Of a stretch of 64,000 nt of DNA, positions 47,120 through 59,900 are shown piece by piece (the stretch's first letter is position 1; every line of letters begins with the position of its first letter). The position numbers were made by a program, and so were the translations under genes. The DNA is taken from the NCBI GenBank assembly GCA_021186555.1, contig JAJKFL010000039.1, positions 23,574,733 to 23,638,732 on the forward strand, in the 5' to 3' direction. The DNA comes from Reticulitermes speratus (Eukaryota > Arthropoda > Insecta > Blattodea > Rhinotermitidae). The notes below the pieces were generated by a model. The model did not search any database. It was not told where the DNA came from and was given only the letters and a program-made list of their open reading frames with translations.

Positions 47120-50100
47120 TAGATACTCCTGATGATGGTCATGTGGTGACCGAAACATATGTAGGGTAATTTTAAGTGATAATTTACTTCAATAGTGCAG
47201 TTGTTGGTTGATAAGTGTTTTTCAAATTTTGAAAAGTATGATTTTATGATGAAGGAATGCATATTAATGTCAACAGCACAGCTGGTATGTGAGAATCTTA
47301 TTTGTAATTTTATTTCTCAAATGGTGAAATGACCGAGTAACTGGTGAATACAGCAAAAAAAGATCATAGTATACACACTCACACAGTTACAATAAGAACT
47401 CTAAACTGAAGCCATTTTGTCTGATCTGCTGTGTGAAAATGAAGGTAGTGTCAAACATTCTAGAGACTGTCTGTCTCTACAACATCAGGCATCGTGAGGA
47501 GTGATGTGGCTGCATGTGTACTTGTACTTATATCCAGGAAGCACATCCACACAGTCCAGTGCCCTGTGCAGGCGTAGGCACTGGATTCCACAACATGCTT
47601 TGTTTATAAAGGAACATGCAGCTGCATTACCAAGTACATCAACCCCTGATAATGAATATAGAAACAGTCACCTGTAGCTTCAATACTAACTCCATCTTCA
47701 CACAGCTGATAACTAAAAAAAGACTTCATAACTTACAGTTACTCAGAAAGCTTTAAATCATAAATAAAAATCTATTAATTTCTATTTAGTCTCTTTCATG
47801 TTCCTGAAGTATACCTTACCAGTAAAATTTGCATGAATGTGTGTGTGTGTGTGTGTGTGCGCATGCACATCAGTCAATGTTAGTCCAATCTCAACAGTTT
47901 CTCTGCAGTATTTCATTCTTTTATGTACAAATATATTATGTTTTCCCTTTCCTCCACTACCTTCCCTTTTATTCAGCCACTTTCATACTTTATTGTTTTG
48001 TCTTCTCCCTTCTTAGTTTATTAGTTTCAATGTCTTACGTTTTGGTTGTTCACAAACTGGCAATGGAAGTGATTCACCATAACCCCACCCTTGCTTCCAA
48101 ACAGCATAGCTCAAGTGGTGACCTGTCTGATGTGTTTCAGAAAGCAATCAGTCAAGTCTTGGCTAAGGTTTCCATAGTTTTCCCCAATCCCTCCATGAAA
48201 GGGTAATACCTACAGAGAGACACAGTTCTTCTTAGGTCCCCACGCATAATCATGTCTTCATTGTGCTACTGCCCTCGTGTCATTCAATGCTAAATGTCAT
48301 CTCCAGCTGATATGCATCATCCTTCACAAGCAAATCCTTTATGTTAAATAACTCTGATGTAGGTAAAAACAGTTAAGGCACATCAGTACAATGGTTCATT
48401 AACCTATGAACCAAATGTGCAGAGCACAGTCTTAGACTGGCTGAGAAATAATTCAAAGTGGTTTCTACTGTTGTCAGTAGGTGTCAAGTTTATCACCCAT
48501 ACCTCATAACAGACTGACATTAAATTCATATAGATATGATGTTTCTCCCAGGACTACCTTAGAGCAACAGATTTGCCCTCCTAAATTGCCTGGGAAAATA
48601 TAAAAACAATGTTTTTGTGTCCAGAGTTTGGAGATAAAAGTCATGAGCTGTGAAACGTAAAGTCACTTGATATACGTTGAATTTACAACAGTGTGTATAA
48701 AATCCTGGGAAACTCCTGTAAGGACACATACATGTTTTATGACTTGAAATTTCAAAGGTGCTGTATAACTATGAAACTTGTTTCACTAATTAAAATATGT
48801 TTAAGTGAAGCATAGAGAAAATTTCTATAGATAAATATGTGTATGATGCATTTACTGTTGAGAATAGTCTGAAACAAACAGAGGCTTAACTGCCATTGCT
48901 TTTCAACTTTGCTGTAGACTATGACATTAGGAAGGCCCAAGAAAGAAAGGGGAGGGACTGAAACTGAATGGGATATCAAAATTTTACTCACAAAGAAATT
49001 AAGATCAGATTAAATGTGGGGAGTGCTTGCTATCACTTGGTTCAGAATCTTTTGTCTTCATGTTTGCTACCTAAAAATGTGAAGATTCTTCAAGTATAAA
49101 AAGCTGTAATTGTACCTGTAGTTCTGGACAGGTGTGAGGCTTGGTCTCTTGCCTTAAAGGAAGAACATAGGCTCAGAGTATTTGAGAACAGGATGCTGAG
49201 GAAGAAATATGGATCAAGAGGGAGGAAGTGACACTGGTGGAGAAAATTGCATAAGGAGAAGCTTATTAATTCACACTCTCCACCAGATATTATGAGGAAT
49301 ATTAAAAAAAGGGCTGGACATGTTTAAGCATGAGAGAGATCAGAACTGTGCATACAATTTTGGTCAGAAACATAAAACAAAGATTCTCTTGAAAGACCTG
49401 GACATGGAAAGAAAAACAATATTAAAATGGATCTCAAAGAAATAGGAATGGTTAGTAGGTGTGGACTGGATTCTTAAGGTCCAGTGGCAGGCACTTGTGA
49501 ACATAGTAATGAATGTATGGGTACCACAAAAGGCAAAGAATTGCTTGATTAGCTCAGTGATGGTTGGTTAGTTGGTTGGTCAGTCAGTCGGTTTCTATGG
49601 CACTATTTTATGTGTCTTGAAATACACAAATGACCAAGGTTCAACAAATAGTTCACTAATTCACCAGTCAAATAAAATCTTCTGTTATCATGTCCTTGTA
49701 CAGTTTGACAAATAAATACAGTACAACATCCACACGACACACAGGAGTATGGAATAACTATTCAGTACTCAGTCATGGTTTTTCACTTATCACAGACAAG
49801 CAGACAAGCATATTTGTTGAGCCATGGTTTCATCCTTTCAAACTACAACTACTGGTTTCAGCTGTGCATATAAAAATAGGTGGCCAAGTTTGCAAATAAA
49901 GTGTTAAAATATTGAGTTAAAAATATTACCTCAGCAAGTATCTGAAGCATTATTGAGGAAAAAGAGAGAATACATGAAATAAAACTTCACAACATTAGTC
50001 ACAAAATCAGAAACCAACAATACAACAGTGTTCACACAATACCATATGCACATCTGTTACTATCAGATTACATGCCACACTCATCAGGTCATTCAGGATC

Positions 50101-53100
50101 AATTAATTTGGGTCTTAATGCTAACCACCACAGTAGGATAATTAGTTTATGTAACAGAGGCTCATTTTATCTGACTTTTGGTGCACAGAAAATTAACAAT
50201 TAGCATAGTAACTTCTAACAGTCCAAAACATAATTCTCTCTGTGACAGGATGCTGGACCTGATAATTTAAATGATAAGGTAGGTATACAGTACAAATCCC
50301 TACTGAAGAAATTCAGCACTGGTTACATCTGCAGACACTGTGAATTGAATTTTTTGTATTGGCCCTTGTACCATACCTAGTTGATTCTTCCTCATTGTTA
50401 TATTCAGTACATTATATTCACATTCCAATTTAATAAAATGTTACAAAATAATAATGTATTAGAAATTATACAGGAAACACCGACTTCTACGTACTTAAAA
50501 ATGTACAGTGACAGTGTATCTATAAAATGGCAATCAAACCACAAATGTATGACTTGTAATAATAATTTAAATGTTGCATGGAGTAAAAAAGATCTTGTTT
50601 AGATCTAAATAATTATTCCTAGTACTGCCCTCCACTGCCTGACATACTTTTCACTGGCCTTACCTGAGGGTTGCCGCATATTACAGATCGAGTATGGGAC
50701 GAGACACAGGCATAAACGAATTCACAATATCTTTTAGGTTTAATATTATTTTTATAAAGCTTATATATTGCTTCATTCCAGCATAAAGGATTATAATAAC
50801 ATCATTGCCTTTTCAACTAACAATATTCGACAGTTACGAATGTTTATAACAGTTTTATTTCTGTTTTTGATATTCACCAAGAATACACTCCCAGCTCAAG
50901 CATATGCATATTGCATAAATATGAAAATGATTTGTATGCTTAAAAAAAGATCCTTTAAGAACACGTATGAGTGCACTGTATTGTTAAATAATTGCCATTT
51001 GATTTAGTGTTCGTGACCCAATAATGATACACTGAGGGAACAAAACATACAGTGGGAAATCCTAAGAATAGGCTGACCATACGTCCCGTTTTGAACGGGA
51101 CAGTACCGTTTTTTTGCTATGTCCCGGCCATCCTGTCGTTTTAGTAAAAATGCCATTTTTGTCCCGTTTTTTATAAAAACTTTAAAATATGCTTAAATAT
51201 TGGTCAGTCATAAGCTATAATCAAATTTGCATCAATGGATGCTATTGTACGTAGGTACTAGTCATTCGTGTAACCATCAGTACAGGCACGTTAATCGAGA
51301 TCGACAATTGCCCATTGAATAAATAGTGTAACTTTAAAGTCAATGAAGTATTCAGAGAAAAGGAAAAATACGTGTTGGTAACACTTGCGCGGTTCTGTGA
51401 AGAATTATTGTAAGTTCAATATTTTTATGTAATAAAACATTTTTTTTAAATGTCCTACTATTTATGAACCCCCCCCCCCCCCCCCCCCCCCGGTCCCGTT
51501 TTTGTGTCAAGGAATTATGGTCATCCTACCTAAGAAGAATATAGATGTATTGATAGTTATATAAGAAATATATGCTTGTATGTTGAATGCAGTACAAAAC
51601 CTCCATTTAAGATTCCACAGTTAAATTCTGGAAATGCAAATCTCCATATGATGTATAAAACTTTTAAACACATGTAATCACAGATGTAAAACTACCCCAT
51701 GCACAAAATAAATTTTAAATACCAATAAATAAATTATCAAGGTAAATGTGCAATGGAATTCTGCCTACATCAGAGAACTATTACTCTTGATACAAACACT
51801 AAAACTGTAACAGTGGGTTTTAATAATAAAGACACTGAAAAAATACACAGAACATTCACAAAGTTGACAAAATTATGGTTACTTACATGTCCAAATTTGT
51901 GGAATATTAAATACTCTTCAGCTGACTGGCTAACTGATCCACTTCCTTTCCAGTTTACAAACTGAAAATAGCCAATAAAAGTTAAATGGTGTTTCACTTA
52001 TGAATTCAAAGATTTAAGTATTAACCCTTCAGGACCAACTACATGCACACTGATGTTTACTGAATGTGTCCATTAGTCCAACCCTAAATATACTCATTTC
52101 CATTTTGTTCTATTTCCTTCTCCACAGCACCACTGAATACACTGGTGTTAGTACATTCCTTGAATGCTTGAAATTTTGCACCTTTTCAGTTGGTGTAAGC
52201 TGAAAAGTAGCCAACCTTCTTTCCAGGCAAGTTAAGAAAGGAAAAGGAAAAACATGAAAACCTGAAACACTTATTTCAGTACGTATTTGCAAAAAGTCTG
52301 GTATGGAGGGTATGTTTATGGTCATAAAATGCGGAGGTTAAAGGGTTAAACCTAACCTCAAAAAAGTACAATACACTACACAAATGGTGAGCGCTTAAAC
52401 ACTTGACTTTGTCAAGGTAACTTGTAGGTATAAACAGTGATTACTAAAAATGTTACACAAACAATACATACCTTGTTCTTGAAATTTTCCAACACAGATG
52501 CTGCACTGCCAGTGCAGTTGATAAGAATGAGGCCAAGTGCACGTGAAGGATTGGCAATCCCAAACCTGGCAAGAACGTTCGCTCCAGCACCTTCACCCAG
52601 CCCTATTACATATTTCACATGCAGGAAGTCCAGCACTGTTACAAGGTCTTCTCCCAGTGTCTGCAATGTAGGAAACTGAAAGCTGATGAGAAACCAAAAA
52701 GTCAAATATTTGCAGCTTTCAAGATAGAGGATTTCAACATATTTTGTCCCTTAATGCATTCAGAGCTGGCTCAAGTTCATCACACTACTTCTTCAGGCTA
52801 GCAATATACCAAGCAGGGAACAGACTACCACCAAATTTCTAACACAGCTTTAAATATTGATATTTCATATAGGGTATGTTAAAATCTTCTTTATCAACAT
52901 AACATTCTGTGAGATCAGAGGTGTCAGTATTTGATAAATTCATCATCACATGATATATCAGCAGCATACGTATTTGATAAAGTCATCAGCATATGAAATA
53001 TCAGAATTACAGGCACTTTATAGTTCAAGTTCAATTTATTTCATCCCTTTGACAACAGCTTGTATAGGATACATCAATATTTCTATTTTATTCTAAAATC

Positions 53101-53920
53101 TATATGTGAATTCTCACATATGTCTTATATAAAATGTATATACCCTTGCATATACATATATAATATATATATATATAGTCTTCAGCATATTAAATATCAT
53201 AAGTATAGGTACTGATAAAGTCATTACATGTAATTGAGGCTGTGTTAGGTGGATTTTTAATACAATAATATAACTGTAACAGAAAAATTGTAAGGAAGAG
53301 ATCTCTTTCATAGGAATGAAAAATTTTACATTTTAGCATTTAGGAGCCATAATGGACCATTATGAAGACAATAACAATGAGAACGATGACAACAACGATT
53401 GGTTTGCTGTTGCTGTTGCTGCTGTTGTAAAGATGAAAACCTTCAGTTAGTAACACTGTAATATGCATTATACACTTGAAACTATGTGACTGTCAGTTGA
53501 CTTTAGTTTTTCACTTTTCTGTCATCTATATTTAAAATTACATCTCTAGTGTGTGAGTGAGTTAGGGAGTGGAATGACAAGAACAAAACACACAGTTCAG
53601 CATACTGTATGAAGAGCCACATGTTACAGTGTTATTACCGTAGTTCACCTGATATAATTAATTCGGCACATTATGAGATAGCACACTTCTTATCATACCA
53701 AATATAAGACAGGGAATTTGCAGGTACAGTGCCCAACCCCTGTGAAATATCTGGCACAATGTGAGGAAAAAGAAGACTTTCTGGCCAACTTTATTTATGA
53801 AACAGTAATCTGGTGATGAAGAAACCAACATGAATGTTATCATTACACTTATTTTCTCAATCACTGCAATCAGTTCCTCCATTGTAAATGAAATCCTCCA
53901 TACACTAACGGTCCCTATGT

Positions 53921-53952
<32 letters not shown>

Positions 53953-56900
53953 CCTGTCTGGTAGGTTTGGAGCATTGTCTTCATGGCCTGGAACATCAAT
54001 GTGAATGAAGATAGACCTCTCTTTGATTTCATTCATACAAGGGTGGTTCACAAAGTCGTGGAATGATGAATCTGAAATTCAGAATAAATCAAAGATGTGT
54101 CACAAAATGGTCACTGATGTACAATTAATGTTAAGACTTGGACATATTATAGCAATAATTACAAGAGAGTTGGGTCCATTTAAAATATAGCATAGCTACA
54201 AAGTCTACAAATTTATAAATTAGCCTGTGTCATGTTATTACAAAACCTATTTATTTCTAAAATGCAAGCTGCTCACTGGAAAAAACAATTTTTATCACGA
54301 CTATTACTATAAACCCACTGTCAAACTTACAGGGATCAAGCAATTTTAACTCTCTATTAGACAGATACCTGTATATTTGAAAGCATTATTATAAACATAA
54401 TTTAAAATTAATTAATTATGGGAATATTTTTTTTCCTTGCATAATTCTAACTAACTTATGAATTCTTTGATAATGTGGGATGTTGTGTAGCATCAATGGA
54501 TAGCTTGTTACTGACACTGCAGGTCAGCTTATCAGCCCCATCTTCAAGGATCAAGACGTCCAAGAAGAATCTCGTATAGCTTATGAATAATCTTTCTATC
54601 TTGGCTATCAACATGTTTCCCTCAGCATATAAGCATTGCTGAATGTAAGCTTCTATTCTGAGTAGTAGTGCATACTGTTCTGTCAGTGCAAATACCTGTA
54701 CGTTCCACTAAGATACAAAGCAATGTGTTCTACAAAGAGGATGTTGGGCATGAATTATGTCAACCAGCATGCCACAATGCTCACAACTGATTACAAAATA
54801 TTATGTCCACAATTTCAGGGAATGTCCGCCTCAAATTATTACTGCTGAAAATTTTAATTTCAACTAATGCTGGTTCAGCACATCATTTTTGTTTGGAATC
54901 CTAAACAGAGAACTGTGTATTATAATGACTTCTTTACCAACAGAAGGCCTTTGGTTCAACTCAGAGACTTAGGATACAGAACAACTGACATTGTGAGAGA
55001 AGACTGGATTCTTTGTTGTCTTTAGTCACCCAACAACATAACAGCAAGAACGATTTAAGCAAAACCTGTGGCCATCAGTTTGACTGAAAAGCAGAAGTGT
55101 TCTTTGTCAGATGATGATGAGGGCAGCAGCAACGGCAGCAGCTACTGCCATTAACTGCATGAGCGGTCAGCTGCTGTCCTGCCATGGTGCTGGTTGAGAG
55201 CTGTTCCTAATTAGCCCCTGTTAGCAAGTCTTATCTGACACAAGCAGCTGTGATGGAGCATACTTTCATATAATGAAAGGTAATTTTTACACTCATACAA
55301 AATGTTCTTCAAGGGACTACTCCAGACTACCACATCTACCACAAACAGACATTGTCTTTGTGAGAACAATTCAACTAATGTTGCTGACTCCCATTATGTA
55401 TCCTCACTTGAATTCACATTAACAATTCGATGTTTAGAAAACCAACAATATGTATATTGTTGGTTTTCTAAACATCGAATTGTGAAATGCACGGTGAGAC
55501 AAACATAAAATTCACATTAACAAATTTCTTAAACTCTGAGTAAAGCATCCTTGTCTATACTTGCTCCAAGATCAGTGGAAGGGTTCAACCCTGAGATAAA
55601 AACATGCTGTCAAAGATGCAGGACAGAAACGCAGAAACTGCAGGGGGGGGGGGAGACGAGGGATGATAATTGGACAGGGAAAAAAGGCAAGACCGACTGT
55701 TTGCAGTTTGATAAGAAGATTTGTTTAAATGTGAGTGAAGAGACGGTTCCTTTTCTCATTCTTCACATTTGAAAGTGACCAATTTGAAATATTTATCATT
55801 AGGATTGATCATAAAAGGTTTGGGTTCTGTGAAAATTTTGGCTGAGCTGAATGATAGCTTCTAATCAGTGCCACAATAATTCGTGGATACAATTAGAAAT
55901 ACACCAAGCAGAATAATAAATTTTAATGTCTGCAGAATGCTTGTGTTGCTAGAAAGGGAACATGACAAAACTGAGGCCTCGTATCATCATAAAAATGTTT
56001 CGGATTTGTTATCAGAGCTCGCAAATTTGAAAAACATTTTGAATAAGCACACCTCAAGTACACTCTGCCGGAATTTCAAAGTCAGTGCACCACAGAATCA
56101 AAATGTTGCTTCAGTGTCTCAGAAGGATAAATACCTACCACACAAACTCCACAGGACAACACAGACTTAATGCATTACAATCAGAATCCAAGATGTCCCG
56201 CTAAAATTCCACAATCTTTCTTGCAAGTAACTGAAATGTTTTCACCTAAGAATAACAAACAGATTTACTGTATAATAAGATAAAGTTTTAAATCTGAGTT
56301 TGTGTTTTCCTACTCTGGTTCATACTAGACTGAAAATTAGGTGAACATTTAATGAAACTTAAATATTAAACTACATGGTAAACATACGGTTATGAAGTAT
56401 ATTTAGGGGCATGTTAATATACATATTGGAAACTAAGAACAACTCTGGAAATGTGATAGTTATATGAATCAATTGTGGCTCCCATTCCCCATACATTTAA
56501 GCCACCAGCCACCATCAAGTACTGAAAACTGTTTTACATATCCTCTTTCAGTATCAATTTCTGAGCTACACTGATGAATGAGCATTTCTAAAACACATTC
56601 ACAGCGGATGTCTTAAAAGTAATGTTTATGACCAAAATTCCATACTGATTCTGTGCGTTATCTCTGATGTCACAGATATGTGCTGTACTTACGATTACAT
56701 CCCAAGTCATGGACTGTAAGGAAAACGGCTTTCTTCGCTTGTTGGTTCAGATCACCCTAGAAAAAAGAATAGAATATGCATGAAAGTGTATTCTAACTAA
56801 AAGACACCAGAATTAATGAATAATTATTTTTTCATGTGGCATGCATAAACTACCAGATAAAATAATTTGTGCATTCTCATTAATTTATTGCCATTCTAAT

Positions 56901-59900
56901 TAGTCGTGGTTGGACACTGCTTAAATTCAACATTTAAACAGCGGCAGATTGTTAAGGAGGGCCTGACATGTAGTAGCATGGACAGAGGGACAATACTGCT
57001 CTTGAAACTCTGCCACTTGAAAGGCCGAATTGGAAATCAGAGACAATTTTCCAATATATCAATAATTTCCAGAGAAACATTTTCATGATTTGTGTGTGTG
57101 TGTGTGTGTGTGTGTGTACACCGCTAGTCTGTTCACTGCACTTACAGTACAAATACGTAATACCTGTTTTAGAAGGCCAGTATAACAAATATAGTGAGAG
57201 GTGATGCCCTACACCCCACCTGGCATATCTTACACCTGCAGCACGCATAACGGAGATTCTACATGGTTGCCAGAGATGATTTCGAACTTCAGCCTTCCTC
57301 TGTTCAGTTACTGGAATTTTAATACAAGGGTCTTTTGCTAACTGAATAATAAAACTATGTATTTATCACTCAGTGGTTTCTAGTTAGAAAAATGCCGCAG
57401 ATATCTATAGACTGACCGACAACTGACATCTTGTTGTCTGTCTGTCTGTCTGTCTGCCTACCGTCCAATCAGTCCACCCATCCGTCTATCAAATTGACCA
57501 GCCAACCATCCAACTCCATGCTGCTCTTTTCCATAAACAAATATTTATTTAGCTGAACCACAGAGTTTTTTTTTTGTGGTGAAGGACCCCGCAGCAGATG
57601 CTACGGACGCACCGCAGCCTTGAGGCTTATTGTGCAACCTTGTGATGAAAATTATTAGTCTTTTCCGTATTTTCGTGTCATGGAGCACCGGTGGAATGAA
57701 ACTGACAGGGGAAAACCGATGTACTCGGGGAAGAACCTGTACCAGTGCCACTTTATCCACCAAAAATCCCACATGGACTGACCCGGGATCAAACCCGGTT
57801 CTCCGTGGTAAGAGGCCGGCGACTAACCGCCTGAACCATGGCACGGCCGCACCACAGAGTTCCTGGTATTATGTTTCGTCGCCACAAGCACAACATCCCA
57901 CCATAGGACCAAATTTTGAGCCAGTCTAACCCGGTTTACAGCCTATTTCTGTACAGCCCATTGTAATACTGTATTATCTTCCTCGGTTACCTAAGTGGTA
58001 TCTTCTTTTGAACTTTTACATTTTGTATGCAAGCTTGAGGAAGTGAATGTGAATCGAAGAGGCTGTCTGTAGGCCTAATGTCAGTATTATGTTCAAAATG
58101 TCGATACTACCTTCAATATTTGTTTAGAGTCACTACCAAGGATCAGCAAACGAGGCAGCTGTCTTGGGCACAACATAATAGGGGAAATAAGAACGTACAG
58201 GCAACTTTCATGTAAAATCCTGGTAATCTCTCAGAGAGTGCTCTTGTGTACAACATGTATAGCAATGTCGTTTGTAGCCATTACGTTCAGTGAAGCTTGT
58301 GCAAACATGTCAGTTTTGAAGTTCTTATCATGGTGTAATCTAAGAATTCCAGTCTTCTGGAATACAATGCTGCATCGCTGGTTAAGTGGTTCATGTAACT
58401 TCGAAACCTCGAAGATGAAGGCGTCGCATTCCTTCGAAACACCGCAACCAAGCGTCGCATCCCTGAAGACCGGAATCCTCCACTGTGTAAACACACTGGC
58501 TCCCTTTTGATTTGCATCACTGTTGAGCGACGTGCTATCATTCGATTCTGGTGGTCACCGTTCGAAGATTTAAATAAGAATGTTGGCACAACATACAGAA
58601 AAGTGTATTAAGCAAAGGGAAGTGCAACAATGGGTGCAAAGTTTCAAAAGTGGCATAAAAAGCGTTGCTGATTAAGACTGCTTGGGCCGTTTGACTTGAC
58701 GAATGGCAGACAATGCTTTAACTACTCGTAGTTAATGCTAGATCAAGAGGGCAGATGGATTACTGTACATATGTAGCAAACACGCTGGACATGAGCTTTG
58801 CATCTGCTTATTCCGTCATGACCAAGGACCTCGAATGTCATCAAATTCGTGCAAGGTTGGTGCCAAAGCACAAAAGGACAGCAAGTACTGAAACGATTCG
58901 GAAACGAAACATGACATTCTCCCTGAACCAGCATAAGGAGCAGATCTCGCCCCATCAGATCACCACATTTTTCAGCCGCTTAAGTATGCGGTATGTTCAC
59001 GCCGACTTGCAAACGAAGAAGAGGTCAAGCACGCTATGCATACGTAGTTTCACGCACAAACCAAAACACTCTTTCTAAGCTCTTGGGCCGAATTAACAAA
59101 CATGCAGAAATGCGAGGGAGGGATTGCTTTGAAAACGACAGCGTATTTGCATTCACTCACTCAACCAACGAATGCACTAATATAATTAAACTCTCACTAT
59201 ACCCTACACATGTTTCGGCCCCATTGTGGCCATCATCAGGAGTAACTTGTTGTATACATACTTCACTTTACACTGTCCAATTTGGCACTGTTATTCCACT
59301 ATTGTTCTGTCAGTGTTACTACTTTACACTGGAAGTCACAAGCATTGCACTTTTTTGTAGGGTGTGGTAATAGTGGAATAACAGTGCCAAATTGGACAGT
59401 GTAAAGTTAAGTATATATATAACAAGTTACCCCTGATGATGGCCACAATGGGGCCGAAACATATGTAGGGTACTAGTGAGAGTTTAATTATAATAGTGTA
59501 TTCGTTGGTTGAGTGAGTGAATGCTAATACTAAGATGCACGGTGATCACAAAGTAAAATTAGACAGCGTATTTGTTCTTCTGCGCCTTTTGTAGAAGAAA
59601 GAAGAAAATAAGTTGCCCTTACTTATTGATTTTCCCTCGCATAAAGGAGAGAAAGGTGTGAGAGTTCCTAGTATTAAGTGCTACGTATTCTTTTAAAACA
59701 CGCAGTATTATTAACATCAGAAAATTCATCCTATTATGTCATATATTTATTTTGCGCTACACCATGCCTCACACTAGGAGCCATTCAGTTTAGAATAACG
59801 CAGCAACAACTGGGTAATTTGACGAGTGGCGAAGGGGTTATTCACTAAAGGCGTGGAACAAGGCTGCAGGCTTACCCTCCTATCAACAGAAAGTAAGCAT

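Larger units (their letters stand above)
45616..47222 (-). mobile_element. Large palindromic ribozyme element (copy 2), 1.6 kb
   Basis: Perfect 13-bp direct repeats CAAATTTTGAAAA flank it (45603-45615, 47223-47235). The two halves are complementary from about 45650/47222 inward, with the outer arms in exact register through the ribozymes. Each half contains more than one tandem copy of a roughly 375-bp unit (cacttctgtaggg words at 45900, 46280, 46610 and 46975). The left end alone extends to the family terminus (CACCGTGCA, 45631-45639). A long poly-T (about 45821-45867) sits in the left arm and a TA/GATA run (47077-47122) in the right arm. Mirror-image ORFs (45956-46276 minus, 46554-46769 plus) have no known domain. 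No reverse transcriptase is present. Confidence 0.85.
41705..51886. other. NDRG 10.2-kb intron
   Basis: Contains CA/TA microsatellites (41820-41860), a short foldback near 45298-45385, the ribozyme palindrome (45616-47222), a GT microsatellite (47838-47860), a non-LTR 3' end (49075-49575) and a hAT MITE (51069-51528). The block 41900-45250 shows only A+T-rich sequence, including a diverged repeat near 42730-42905 (caaatttcaccgaaattcgt type). Confidence 0.6.
59150..59561 (+). mobile_element. Palindromic ribozyme element (copy 4), 412 bp
   Basis: Perfect 13-bp direct repeat GACAGCGTATTTG on both sides (59137-59149, 59562-59574). Inner arms cactgtccaatttggcactg and its complement, outer arms cattcactcactcaacca and its complement. 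Only the right end extends to TGCACGGTG (59536-59544). Both arms contain hammerheads. Non-coding. Confidence 0.88.

Noticed and set aside
55990-56010. atgtttcgg as a further minus-strand hammerhead GAAAC
   Set aside because: No CTGANGA core or pairing arms nearby.
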